Assembly (NCBI RefSeq): GCF_902859725.1 | Contig: NZ_CADIJP010000004.1 | Location: forward strand, 248,001 to 312,000 | DNA from: Achromobacter mucicolens | GTDB taxonomy: Bacteria > Pseudomonadota > Gammaproteobacteria > Burkholderiales > Burkholderiaceae_B | DNA length: 64,000 nt | Reading direction: 5' to 3' | Shown here: piece by piece, positions 26,993 to 35,232 of the stretch | Position numbering within the stretch: the stretch's first letter is position 1 | Layout of the letters: every line of letters starts with the position of its first letter | Program-made: the position numbers and the translations under genes | Notes under the pieces: model-generated | The model's input: the letters and a program-made list of their open reading frames with translations, nothing else | What the model was told of the DNA's origin: nothing | Databases searched by the model: none

Positions 26993-29900
26993 TGCTCACC
27001 CACGCCGCGGATTTCGGGGCGGTACATATCCTCGGCCACCGTCGACGGCACCGCGTAGCGGCCCGGCGTCACGACGCGCACCAGATAGAACACGTCCACC
27101 TTGCCACGGCCCAGCGATACCGCCGCCACATAGCGGTCGTCGCGGAACTCGCGATGCTTGATGTTGGAATCGGACATGGCGTCGGCCACGCGGCGTCCGC
27201 CGATCTTCCAGTCCTGCATCTCGGGGCTTTGCGACAGGTTGAGGTTTTCGACCTCGAAGCCCGCCGGCACGCGATCAACCAGCAGCCCATCCGGGATGTT
27301 CTGGTTGGCACTGGCCTGGACCCACACCACCAGCATGTCGCCGGTCTGCAGCGTGCCGCCATCCCACGGACGGCCATCCGGGCGGTACCAGCCGCGCTTG
27401 AGCTGGATGATGTCGTTGCGCGGCGCGGGGGTCGCGGTCGGGCTGCCCTGGATGTCGTACTCGACAAACAGAGACTGGCTGCCGGTGTTCTGGATCTGCG
27501 TGCCCGCCAGATCCGCGGCCGACAGCGAGACCGTCTGGTCGCTCTTGCCGCCGGACAGCGGCTTGCGCTCGCCATTGACGGTCAGCACGGCTTCCCACGG
27601 CGTGTTCTTGCTGCCGCCCGCGGCGCGCGCGGCCAACAGAAGCGCCATCTGTTCCTGCGTGGACAGGTACGAACGATTGCCCAGGCGGCTGGAAAGCTGG
27701 TTCAGCAGGTTTTCGCTGCGCTCGTGACGCAACTCGTACTGCGAAACCAGCGCATAGGACAGCGCGTAGTCGCGCACGCTGCTGCCGTAATCGCCCATCC
27801 ATTCGTCGTAGTAGGCGCTGCTGCGGTTGTTGATGTTGATGCCATAGGCGCGCGTCATGGCCAGGTCGAGCGCCTGCTTCATGCGCCCTTCGTCGCCCAT
27901 CAGCTTGAAGGCGGCAGCCAGTTGCACCAGCGGCAGCGGCGAACGTGCGCGCTCCTGGTAGTTGTCAAAAAGCTGACGCACCGTCGACAGAGGCGCCTTC
28001 TTGTCGCGCGCCAGCACGAGCGCGGCCGTGGCCAGGCCGGCGAAGCGGCGATGGTCTTCGCGCAGCACGTTGGCGTCGCTGCTGTCGATGCGGTTGGCCT
28101 CGACGTTGCGGCGCAGGTTGGCCGACCACGTGCCGAACGCGCCCGTGCTCTGCTGCACCTGTTCCAGCAGCCAGGTGCGGGAACGGTCCAGCGACGACTC
28201 GGGCACGTCGAAACCGCGATCCCGTGCGTCCTGCATGAAGCCCACGGCATAGGCCGTCAGCCACACATCACGCGAGGACGAGCCGCTCCAGAGGTTGTAC
28301 GAACCCACCGAGTTGCGCATGCCGGACAGGCGGCCAATGGCGCCCGCCACCTTGGCGGCGCGCTCGGCCTGGGTGCGCGGCTTCAGGCCGAACTGCTTGG
28401 CCGAATCCTCATCGAGCATCACCCACGGCATGGTCGCGCTGATGGTCTGCTCGGTGCATCCGTACGGATAGTTGAGCAGGTCCTCGACCAGGCGGTTGAC
28501 GTTGAACGGCGGACGGTTGGACACCGTGAGGCTGACGGTGGTGGAGTCCGGGTAGTAGGACGCGACCCACGATGTCTGCGCCGATTGCGATTCGCCCGGA
28601 TTCAGGCGCAGACGCCGGACCTGGCGTTCGGGCGCATGCGCCGGCTGCACCTGCAGCACGGACTCGCGCACGATGTGCACCGGCTTGGCGCCGCCCTGCC
28701 CGTCCACCGTCAGGCGCATCAGGCCAAGGCCATACGAACCGGTGGTGGTGGCCGTGAAGCGCAGGGTCGTGCGCTGCTTGTCCTTCAGCGTGACGGTGCG
28801 CACGCCATCGACGATGGCCAACGGATCCAGGGCTTCGAGCTTGACCGAGATCTTCTGCTCGGCGCCGCTCAGGTTGGTGACGTCCAGCGCAATGGCGGCC
28901 TGGTCTCCCGGCGTGATGAAGCGCGGGGTGTTCAGTTCGGCCACGATCGGCGCGGCCACCACCATTTCGGCGTCGGTGCTGCCGTAGTTGTCGGGCGTGA
29001 ACGCAACGGCCATCAGGCGCAGGGTGCCGTTGAAGTCGGGCAGGTCCAGCGGGATGTCGGCCTCGCCCTGCGCGTTCAGCGCAACGGGCCCCGAGAACAG
29101 GTCCACCAGCTTGACCTTCTTGGGCAGGCTCTTGCTGTCGCCGCGCATCGCGGCGTCTCCACCCCACTTCAGCTTGCCCTTCGTGCCATCCATCTTTTCG
29201 ATGAGCTTGCCGTACATGTCCAGCAACTCGGGCGCGTAGCGGTGCTTGCCGAAGAAGTAATCCAGCGGGTCGGGCGTGGCGTACTGGTTGATGTTGAGGA
29301 TGCCCACGTCGACCGCGGACAGCGTCACCATCGCCTGCTTGCCCTGCGCGCCGTCGACCTTCACGCGTACGGTCGTCTTCGTCTCCGGCACAACCTTGGG
29401 CGCAGCGGTGAGCTTGACGTCCAGCTTGCGGTCGGCGCTGGCGATCGGCAGGAATGCCAGGCCCAGCGCACGGGCCGGCGTGACGCGGTCGCCTTCGCTG
29501 CCCGGGCGGAACACCGCGGCCGCCACGTACAGGTCGTGACGCTTCCATTCCTTGTCGACCGGAATCTCGACCTCGGTGCCGGTCGCCTTCACCGCCACCC
29601 ACTTGGACCACAACATGCGGTCGCCTTCGACGGTGATGAGCGCCTGGCCGTCATGCGGCGGCGTGAGCGTCAGCTTGACGGTGTCGCCCGGCTTGGCCGG
29701 CACGCCTTCCAGCTTCATCTGCACGCGGTCGGGACGGTTGCCCATCGCATCGGCGTCCTGCGCATTCCAGCCGGCATAGAAGCGATAGCGCATCGTTTCA
29801 CCGGTTTCCGGATCCGTTATTTCCAGGCGGTAACGGCCCCACTTGACCGGCACGGTCAGCTGGGTGCGATCCTTCAGCGCAATTTCGCGCGAATCGACCA

Positions 29901-32169
29901 ATTCCTCGGTTTCGGTATAGCCGCTGTTCCAGCCGCGCTGGTCGTCGAAGCGCCAGTAGTATTGGCGCTCTTCGCGGAACAGGCGCATCTGCGCCTGCGC
30001 AAGCGGTTCGACCTTGCCCTGCGCGTTGGCGCGGATCACTTCAAAGCCGGCCGGCGCGTTCTCGCGGGCCACGTCGCTGTCGAACTGCGGACGCACGGCG
30101 ATCAGCTTGTCGGCGGGCCAGACGGTGCGTTCGATGGAGCGCACCACGGGGCGGCCGCCGGATTCCAGCAGGCTGGCCGACACCCGTACCTTCATCGGCG
30201 AATGCGTGCCGGAGGCGTTCGGGTTCACGTCCAGTTGCGCGCGGCCCTTGTCGTCCAGCGCGGTTTCCGGCAATTCGCCAAAACTGCGCCGCGTATCGTC
30301 GGCCACGTCGCCGAAGATAAAGCCGGGCCATTGCTGGGCCAGCGCGAAGCGGTCACGCTTGACCTGGAAGGTGGCCAACAGGCGGTTGCCCGCCGCAGGC
30401 GCGCCGTACAGGTAATCGCCCTGCACATCGACGGTCAGTTCCTCGTCGGGGGACAACACCTCCTGGCCCGAGGTCAGCGCCATCTTCATGCGTTCGGGCA
30501 GGAACTCCTCGACCTGGAATTTCCAGGAGGCATCCGGCGCACGCGAGGACGGGTCCACGCGCAACTCCAGCATCCACGTGCCGGTCTGCGCATCCAGCGG
30601 CAGATCGATTGCGCGCTCGACGTAGCCGGGCAGGTCCTTCTGCGGCTGCCACAATGCGGTCTGCACCGTGCGGCCGTCGGGACGCTTGATGGTGGCGGTC
30701 AGCGGCGACGGCGTCAGCACGCGGCCGTCCAGGTCGCGCGGCAACACCGACACATGGAACGTTTCGCCAGGGCGGTACAGGTTGCGGCCCGCATAGACGA
30801 ACAGATTGTTGGCGCGCGACGCGTGGCCGCCGGTGTCGAACTCGGACAGGTCCAGCGCCGGTTCGCCCAGCGCCAGCACGGTCATTTCCTTGTCGCGCGA
30901 GGCGCGGATCACGCGCGCGTTGGCAAAGCTGCCGTCAAAGCGGACATGGCCCTGCGCATCGGCAGCCGCCTTGGCCAACGGCTTGCCGGCGCCGTCCACC
31001 AGCTCGAACACGGCGCCCGAAATCGCCTGGCCGGACTTCAACGACACCGAATACGCTTCGATGCGATCGCTGTAACGGCGCGCGTGCAACCCGATGTCGC
31101 TGACGTAGAAATAGGTGACCTGGTACTCGTAACGGAAGCGGCCCGGCTGGCTCATGACCGCGACATAGATGCCCGGCTCCTGCAGTTCCTTGATGCCTTC
31201 GACCGGCAGGAACGTGACGTGGCGGCGGTTCGGCTTGTCGTCGGTGATGAAGCGGCCCTGATAGACGCTGGTCGTCAGCGAATTCAGCCGGTCCAGATCC
31301 CAGTTGCTGACCGAGCCCTTCAGGCTGCGGTTGCCGGCATAGCGCCAGTCGTTCTCGTCGTAGCCGTTGTCGTCCTCGTCGTCCGAGGCGGCCGGGGTGC
31401 GGCCCACGCCCAGCACGGTGTCGAAAAGTTCGGGCACACGTTCGGGCGATACGCGCAGGAACTGCACGTCGACCTCGGGCACGTTGACCGTGGCCACCGG
31501 CAGGCCGCCGTTCTGGCCCGCCGGCAGCACGACGCCACGGCTGGCGAAGTAGAACGAAGGCGGCATGGCCTGCGTGCTGACTTCGCAATGGGAGGCCTCG
31601 GCCAGCGCGACCTTCTCGCCCGCGCCCGGCAGGCCCGAGCGGACCGTGATGGCGTACGAGCGCTGCGGCTGCACGTAGGGGAAGTACACGACGCGCGGGT
31701 TGTCGCCGACGACCCAGTTGCCCTTGACGATCTTGCCCTTGGGCGCGGAATCGCCGGGACGCACGGAGGCCGGCTGCTGGCCCGCCGCGGCGGCCGATTC
31801 GCTGTCCTCGTCGGCCTTGCCGGCCGTCGTACCCGTGTCGGTCACCTGAAGGAAGGCGTCCAGATTGCTCTTGGCATCCACTGGCTGCGTGAAGGTCACG
31901 GCCAGCGACAAGGCATCGTTGTATTGGCGGGGCTGGCAGTTCAACGCTGCGAAGGGATCCGCGGCGCCCACCGTTGCAGTGGCGGGTAGCGCGGACGCGC
32001 CGCCATTCGCCGCCTGCGGGGCGGCGGCAGTGGCCGTCTGCGCCGCCGGAACCGCTGCGGGCGTTGCCGGCTGCTGTCCCTTGCCCATCCACCAGCCCAC
32101 GCCAAGGGCGCCGGCCAGGACCGCGACCCCGGCTACTGCCAGCCAGGTCTTGTTGAACTTTCCACTCAC
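26947..32169 (-). CDS. Bacterial alpha-2-macroglobulin (YfhM-like), thioester type
   Basis: Large periplasmic protease trap of 1740 residues. A thioester motif GCTEQ, with cysteine at residue 1238, lies in the alpha-toroid region (YPYGCTEQTISATMPW). MG-type beta domains precede it (for example LFVYAGRNLYRPGETFHVSV near residue 480). I place the start at GTG 32169 because GGGAGGG lies six bases upstream; the first hydrophobic stretch (WLAVAGVAVLAGALGVGWW) begins at about residue 8. No cysteine follows, so unlike the Escherichia coli protein it is not an obvious lipoprotein and is probably held by an uncleaved helix. A Pro/Ala-rich linker (about residues 30-60) follows. It overlaps pbpC by 46 bases. 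Confidence 0.95.
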   Translation of the reverse strand: MSGKFNKTWLAVAGVAVLAGALGVGWWMGKGQQPATPAAVPAAQTATAAAPQAANGGASALPATATVGAADPFAALNCQPRQYNDALSLAVTFTQPVDAKSNLDAFLQVTDTGTTAGKADEDSESAAAAGQQPASVRPGDSAPKGKIVKGNWVVGDNPRVVYFPYVQPQRSYAITVRSGLPGAGEKVALAEASHCEVSTQAMPPSFYFASRGVVLPAGQNGGLPVATVNVPEVDVQFLRVSPERVPELFDTVLGVGRTPAASDDEDDNGYDENDWRYAGNRSLKGSVSNWDLDRLNSLTTSVYQGRFITDDKPNRRHVTFLPVEGIKELQEPGIYVAVMSQPGRFRYEYQVTYFYVSDIGLHARRYSDRIEAYSVSLKSGQAISGAVFELVDGAGKPLAKAAADAQGHVRFDGSFANARVIRASRDKEMTVLALGEPALDLSEFDTGGHASRANNLFVYAGRNLYRPGETFHVSVLPRDLDGRVLTPSPLTATIKRPDGRTVQTALWQPQKDLPGYVERAIDLPLDAQTGTWMLELRVDPSSRAPDASWKFQVEEFLPERMKMALTSGQEVLSPDEELTVDVQGDYLYGAPAAGNRLLATFQVKRDRFALAQQWPGFIFGDVADDTRRSFGELPETALDDKGRAQLDVNPNASGTHSPMKVRVSASLLESGGRPVVRSIERTVWPADKLIAVRPQFDSDVARENAPAGFEVIRANAQGKVEPLAQAQMRLFREERQYYWRFDDQRGWNSGYTETEELVDSREIALKDRTQLTVPVKWGRYRLEITDPETGETMRYRFYAGWNAQDADAMGNRPDRVQMKLEGVPAKPGDTVKLTLTPPHDGQALITVEGDRMLWSKWVAVKATGTEVEIPVDKEWKRHDLYVAAAVFRPGSEGDRVTPARALGLAFLPIASADRKLDVKLTAAPKVVPETKTTVRVKVDGAQGKQAMVTLSAVDVGILNINQYATPDPLDYFFGKHRYAPELLDMYGKLIEKMDGTKGKLKWGGDAAMRGDSKSLPKKVKLVDLFSGPVALNAQGEADIPLDLPDFNGTLRLMAVAFTPDNYGSTDAEMVVAAPIVAELNTPRFITPGDQAAIALDVTNLSGAEQKISVKLEALDPLAIVDGVRTVTLKDKQRTTLRFTATTTGSYGLGLMRLTVDGQGGAKPVHIVRESVLQVQPAHAPERQVRRLRLNPGESQSAQTSWVASYYPDSTTVSLTVSNRPPFNVNRLVEDLLNYPYGCTEQTISATMPWVMLDEDSAKQFGLKPRTQAERAAKVAGAIGRLSGMRNSVGSYNLWSGSSSRDVWLTAYAVGFMQDARDRGFDVPESSLDRSRTWLLEQVQQSTGAFGTWSANLRRNVEANRIDSSDANVLREDHRRFAGLATAALVLARDKKAPLSTVRQLFDNYQERARSPLPLVQLAAAFKLMGDEGRMKQALDLAMTRAYGININNRSSAYYDEWMGDYGSSVRDYALSYALVSQYELRHERSENLLNQLSSRLGNRSYLSTQEQMALLLAARAAGGSKNTPWEAVLTVNGERKPLSGGKSDQTVSLSAADLAGTQIQNTGSQSLFVEYDIQGSPTATPAPRNDIIQLKRGWYRPDGRPWDGGTLQTGDMLVVWVQASANQNIPDGLLVDRVPAGFEVENLNLSQSPEMQDWKIGGRRVADAMSDSNIKHREFRDDRYVAAVSLGRGKVDVFYLVRVVTPGRYAVPSTVAEDMYRPEIRGVGEQWSTVEIRDRGAKRP

Positions 32170-32267
32170 GGCGAAACCCTCCCCGCCCACTAAAACGCAA
32201 CGCTCCTTAGCGGCGGAGCTGCCGACCCGCATGCGCCGCGCGCTTCCCGTTACGCGGCAAAACCGTT

Positions 32268-32321
32268 CATCCCGTCATCCGGGATGCAACCGGCAGCACA
32301 ACGCCGCCATTGCTGGCGGCG
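32268..32321. repeat. Two tandem hairpins between clpS and the A2M gene
   Basis: CATCCCG/CGGGATG (32268-32274 and 32280-32286) and CGCCGCC/GGCGGCG (32302-32308 and 32315-32321) lie in the 168-bp gap. The second is followed by GACTTTTTT on the plus strand, but on the minus strand, in which both genes are read, no T-run follows. They may shape read-through from clpS to the A2M gene or stop antisense transcripts. Confidence 0.5.
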
Positions 32322-32337
32322 CTGACTTTTTTCGTTT

Positions 32338-32652
32338 TCAAACCGGTTCCATCACGCACTGCAACGGGTGCTGGCGCGCCCGCGCATATTGACCGACCTG
32401 CGCGATGCGCGTGGCCGCGAGGTCGCGCGGGTAAACGCCGCAGACGCCTCGACCTTCGTGATGGACCTGCAGCATGATCCGCGTCGCCTCTTCCTGATTC
32501 TTATTGAAGAATTTCTGCAGCACTTTCACGACGAACTCCATCGGGGTGTAGTCGTCATTGAGCAGCAGCACCTGGTACATCGGTGGCGGCGCAGCGCGAG
32601 CCGGCGCCTTTTCGACGACCAAGTCATGCTGGGAATCCAAGGTAGAACTCAT
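32338..32652 (-). CDS. clpS: ATP-dependent Clp protease adaptor ClpS
   Basis: Cytoplasmic adaptor of 104 residues that delivers N-degron proteins to ClpA. The core [20 protein letters not shown] (near residues 26-45) includes the [10 protein letters not shown] signature whose Asn/Asp residues bind the substrate amino group. The downstream [17 protein letters not shown] holds the conserved histidine contacting the N-terminal pocket. It is divergent from a cold-shock gene, a usual neighbour. Its normal partner clpA is about 8 kb downstream, beyond A2M and pbpC. Confidence 0.96.
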   Translation of the reverse strand: MSSTLDSQHDLVVEKAPARAAPPPMYQVLLLNDDYTPMEFVVKVLQKFFNKNQEEATRIMLQVHHEGRGVCGVYPRDLAATRIAQVGQYARARQHPLQCVMEPV

Positions 32653-32733
32653 AGGGCGGGTATTCTATTTAAACTGGGGACGGCAACCACTCAACTTACT
32701 GAAAATTACACGCAGAAATACGTAGTATCCATA

Positions 32734-32764
32734 CTTGACTAGGTCAAGAAAAGCGGCGCATTAT
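32734..32764. promoter_or_regulatory. Palindrome carrying the -35 boxes of divergent clpS and cold-shock promoters
   Basis: CTTGACTAGGTCAAG at 32734-32748 is a perfect 6-3-6 palindrome. It contains TTGACT on the plus strand, with CATTAT 18 bases later (32759-32764) as the -10 for the cold-shock gene. On the minus strand it contains TTGACC, with a weaker -10-like TACGTA 17 bases away. A dimeric regulator bound here would control both promoters at once. The gap of 226 bp also leaves a leader of about 105 bases before the cold-shock start. Confidence 0.5.
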
Positions 32765-32878
32765 CCACGCATTCTGGGGTTTTCAATTTACCGAAAATCT
32801 GCCAGGAAGCCGGAGGGGGGACAGGGGTCTAGACCGCAATGCCCTTCTGTCAACATACGATTCAATGAGGCAGGCCGC

Positions 32879-33124
32879 ATGTCTGATACGACCGCAACCG
32901 CCGTCCAAGGGGACAATCCCAAATCGACGGGCACCGTCAAATGGTTCAACGATGCAAAGGGGTTTGGCTTCATTACGCCCGACGATGGCGGTGAAGATCT
33001 GTTCGCCCACTTCTCGTCCATCCAGATGAATGGTTTTAAAACCCTGAAAGAAGGCCAGAAAGTGGCCTTCGAGATTATTCAGGGGCCTAAAGGCAAACAG
33101 GCGCTCAATATTACGGCAGCCTGA
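32879..33124 (+). CDS. Cold-shock domain protein (CspA family)
   Basis: Single-stranded nucleic-acid-binding RNA chaperone of 81 residues. The cold-shock domain starts at about residue 16 ([20 protein letters not shown]). It contains RNP1 (KGFGFI) and RNP2 (LFAHFSSI), and ends [12 protein letters not shown]. The N-terminal 15 residues ([14 protein letters not shown]) are an extension compared with the usual 67-70 residue proteins. The ATG is preceded by GAGGCAGG. A strong terminator follows. Its function (cold shock, stationary phase or constitutive) cannot be told from sequence. Confidence 0.94.
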   Translation: MSDTTATAVQGDNPKSTGTVKWFNDAKGFGFITPDDGGEDLFAHFSSIQMNGFKTLKEGQKVAFEIIQGPKGKQALNITAA

Positions 33125-33137
33125 GTTACCCTTTAAA

Positions 33138-33190
33138 GCGCAACGGTAAGGTTGCGCCATTATCCAGGCGGGGCTTTCGGGCCCCGCCTT
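33138..33190 (+). terminator. Terminator of the cold-shock gene
   Basis: GGCGGGGC at 33167-33174 pairs with GCCCCGCC at 33181-33188 around TTTCGG, followed by TTGTTATTTT. A smaller hairpin, GCGCAAC/GTTGCGC, stands before it (from 33138). Confidence 0.88.
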
Positions 33191-33217
33191 GTTATTTTCT
33201 AATTACTCCGCCGGACC

Positions 33218-33763
33218 ATGCTGAAGATTGCCGTTTTGTTTCCCATTGTGCGCTCACTGTTCAAAACAACGTTCACCAAGGCATCGTCAGCGGGCACTTC
33301 GGCGGGCCGCAAGGGTTCGGTAATTGCCGCCGCAGCCATCGCGTTCGCAACCGCCGCCCTGCCCCTGCCGGCCAGCGCCCAGCAACAGACCGGTCCGCAA
33401 CCAAAATTGCCGACCACGCAACTGTCGGCCGGCATCCATATTATCCGCGCGGAAGTCGCAGACACGGACGCCACGCGGCGCGACGGCCTGATGTTCCGCA
33501 GGGAACTGCCGGGCAACGACGGCATGCTGTTCGTCTTTGACCGCCCGGACGTGCAGTGCTTCTGGATGCGCAACACGCTGCTGCCCCTGTCGATTGCCTT
33601 TATCGCCGACGACGGCACGATCGTCAACATCGAGGACATGGCGCCGCAGACCGAAGATCCCCATTGTGCGAAAAAGCCGGTCCGCTACGCGCTGGAAATG
33701 GCCCAAGGATGGTTCGACGCGCACGGCATCTCCGCGGGCAAGAAGCTGGACGGGCTGCCCTGA
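33218..33763 (+). CDS. DUF192-family exported protein
   Basis: Small periplasmic or secreted protein of 181 residues. A long positively charged N-terminus leads to a hydrophobic stretch (VIAAAAIAFATAALPLPASA) with a probable cleavage site near residue 54. The DUF192 domain follows: IIRAEVADTDATRRDGLMFR, MLFVFDRPDVQCFWMRNTLL, then IVNIEDMAPQTEDPHC. It has a small beta-barrel fold of unknown function. The gene begins 28 bp after the cold-shock terminator, so either read-through or an undetected promoter in that hairpin region must drive it. The signal peptide is unusually far from the start; an internal start is possible, but I see no better one. Confidence 0.85.
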   Translation: MLKIAVLFPIVRSLFKTTFTKASSAGTSAGRKGSVIAAAAIAFATAALPLPASAQQQTGPQPKLPTTQLSAGIHIIRAEVADTDATRRDGLMFRRELPGNDGMLFVFDRPDVQCFWMRNTLLPLSIAFIADDGTIVNIEDMAPQTEDPHCAKKPVRYALEMAQGWFDAHGISAGKKLDGLP

Positions 33764-33793
33764 TTCGGCCGGCAACTGTCAGAACCGATACAA

Positions 33794-33822
33794 GACAAAG
33801 GGAGCCCGAGGGCTCCCTTGTC
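33794..33822. terminator. Bidirectional hairpin between DUF192 and thiolase genes
   Basis: GGGAGCC and GGGCTCCC arms, extended by GACAA and TTGTC, form a long near-perfect stem around a CGA loop. It sits between convergent genes and can end transcripts from either side. Confidence 0.75.
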
Positions 33823-33860
33823 GTTGGGGCGGCGGGTACTGTCCGCCCGAGGTCACTGCG

Positions 33861-35066
33861 TTACACGCGCTCGACGATCAGCGCGATGCCTTGGCCGACG
33901 CCGATGCACATCGTGCACAGGGCATAACGGCCACCGGTGCGATGAAGCTGGTTGATGGCCGTGGTGGCCAGACGCGCGCCGCTGGCGCCCAGCGGATGGC
34001 CCAGGGCGATGGCGCCGCCGTTCGGGTTCACGCGCGGGTCGTTGTCGGCGATGCCGAGCTGACGCAGCACAGCCAGGCCTTGCGCCGCAAACGCTTCGTT
34101 CAGTTCGATCACGTCCATCTGATCCAGCGTCAGGCCGGTCTGGGCCAGCACCTTTTGCGTGGCGGGCGCCGGGCCGATACCCATGATGCGCGGCGCGACG
34201 CCGGCGGTCGCCATGCCGACCACGCGGGCGCGCGGGGTCAGGCCATGACGGGCGGCGGCCTTTTCGTCGGCCAGCAGCAGCGCGGCGGCGCCGTCGTTCA
34301 CGCCCGACGCGTTGCCGGCGGTGACGCTGCCGCCTTCGCGGACCACACCCTTCAACTTGGCCAGCGACTCCAGCGACGTTTCACGCGGGTGCTCGTCCTT
34401 GGACACGACGATGGGATCGCCCTTCTTCTGGGCGATCGACACGGGCACGATCTCGGCGTCGAAGACACCTTCCTTCTGTGCGCGAGCGGTCTTTTCCTGG
34501 CTGGCCAACGCGAACAGATCCTGGTCGGCGCGGCTGATGTTGAAGTCGTCGGCGACGTTTTCGGCGGTCTCGGGCATCGAGTCCACGCCGTACTGCGCCT
34601 TCATCAGCTTGTTGATGAAGCGCCAGCCGATGGTGGTGTCGTAGATGGCGGCGCTGCGCGAGAAGGCGCTGTCGGCCTTGCCCATGACGAACGGGGCGCG
34701 GCTCATGCTTTCCACGCCACCAGCCAGCATCAGGCCGGCTTCACCGGCGCGGATGGCACGCGCGGCGGTGCCGATGGCATCCAGGCCGGAGCCGCACAGG
34801 CGGTTGACGGTGGCGCCGGGCACTTCGATCGGCAGGCCTGCCAGCAGCGTGGCCATGCGGGCCACGTTGCGGTTGTCTTCGCCCGCCTGGTTGGCGCAGC
34901 CCATGATCGCGTCGTCGAGTTCTTCCCAGCGCACGCCGGGGTTGCGCGCCACGAGGGCCTTGATGGCTACGGCAGCCAGATCGTCGGGCCGTACGGAAGC
35001 CAGCGCACCGCCATAGCGGCCGAAGGGGGTACGGATCGCATCACAGATAAAGGCATTCACGGTCAT
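33861..35066 (-). CDS. pcaF: Thiolase, beta-ketoadipyl-CoA / acetyl-CoA acyltransferase type
   Basis: Cleaves a beta-ketoacyl-CoA with CoA; the best match by motif and length (401 residues) is 3-oxoadipyl-CoA thiolase of the beta-ketoadipate pathway. The opening AFICDAIRTPFGRYGGALAS is PcaF-like. C91 in NRLCGSGLDA is the acyl-carrying cysteine. NEAFAAQ, GGAIALGHPLGASGARL (catalytic His) and CTMCIGVGQGIA (second Cys) complete the site. The ATG at 35066 is chosen by family N-terminus; the ribosome site is weak. No other aromatic-pathway gene is adjacent, so a general acetyl-CoA acyltransferase remains possible. Confidence 0.85.
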   Translation of the reverse strand: MTVNAFICDAIRTPFGRYGGALASVRPDDLAAVAIKALVARNPGVRWEELDDAIMGCANQAGEDNRNVARMATLLAGLPIEVPGATVNRLCGSGLDAIGTAARAIRAGEAGLMLAGGVESMSRAPFVMGKADSAFSRSAAIYDTTIGWRFINKLMKAQYGVDSMPETAENVADDFNISRADQDLFALASQEKTARAQKEGVFDAEIVPVSIAQKKGDPIVVSKDEHPRETSLESLAKLKGVVREGGSVTAGNASGVNDGAAALLLADEKAAARHGLTPRARVVGMATAGVAPRIMGIGPAPATQKVLAQTGLTLDQMDVIELNEAFAAQGLAVLRQLGIADNDPRVNPNGGAIALGHPLGASGARLATTAINQLHRTGGRYALCTMCIGVGQGIALIVERV

Positions 35067-35232
35067 GGGAAGCTCGGAGTGAAGTGAAAGAACTCGGGAT
35101 CGGACGATCTTAACGCAGCAGTTTCGCGCCAAGTTGGTGCGTTGCATGGATGTCCGCTGCACGGACAGTGTCCAATGGACGTTCACATTAGTCCGTCGTG
35201 CCGCGCCCGAAAACGGGCGCCCATGCACGCGA

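Noticed and set aside
26917-31989. A 1690-codon open frame on the plus strand, opposite the alpha-2-macroglobulin gene
   Set aside because: It is the antisense shadow of a GC-rich gene. Its translation is rich in His, Arg, Gln and Val with no domain, while the minus strand has a full thioester protein.
32303-32335. Plus-strand intrinsic terminator between the A2M gene and clpS
   Set aside because: The stem and T-run read in the plus direction, where no gene ends. I kept the hairpin as a structural feature but not as the terminator of clpS.
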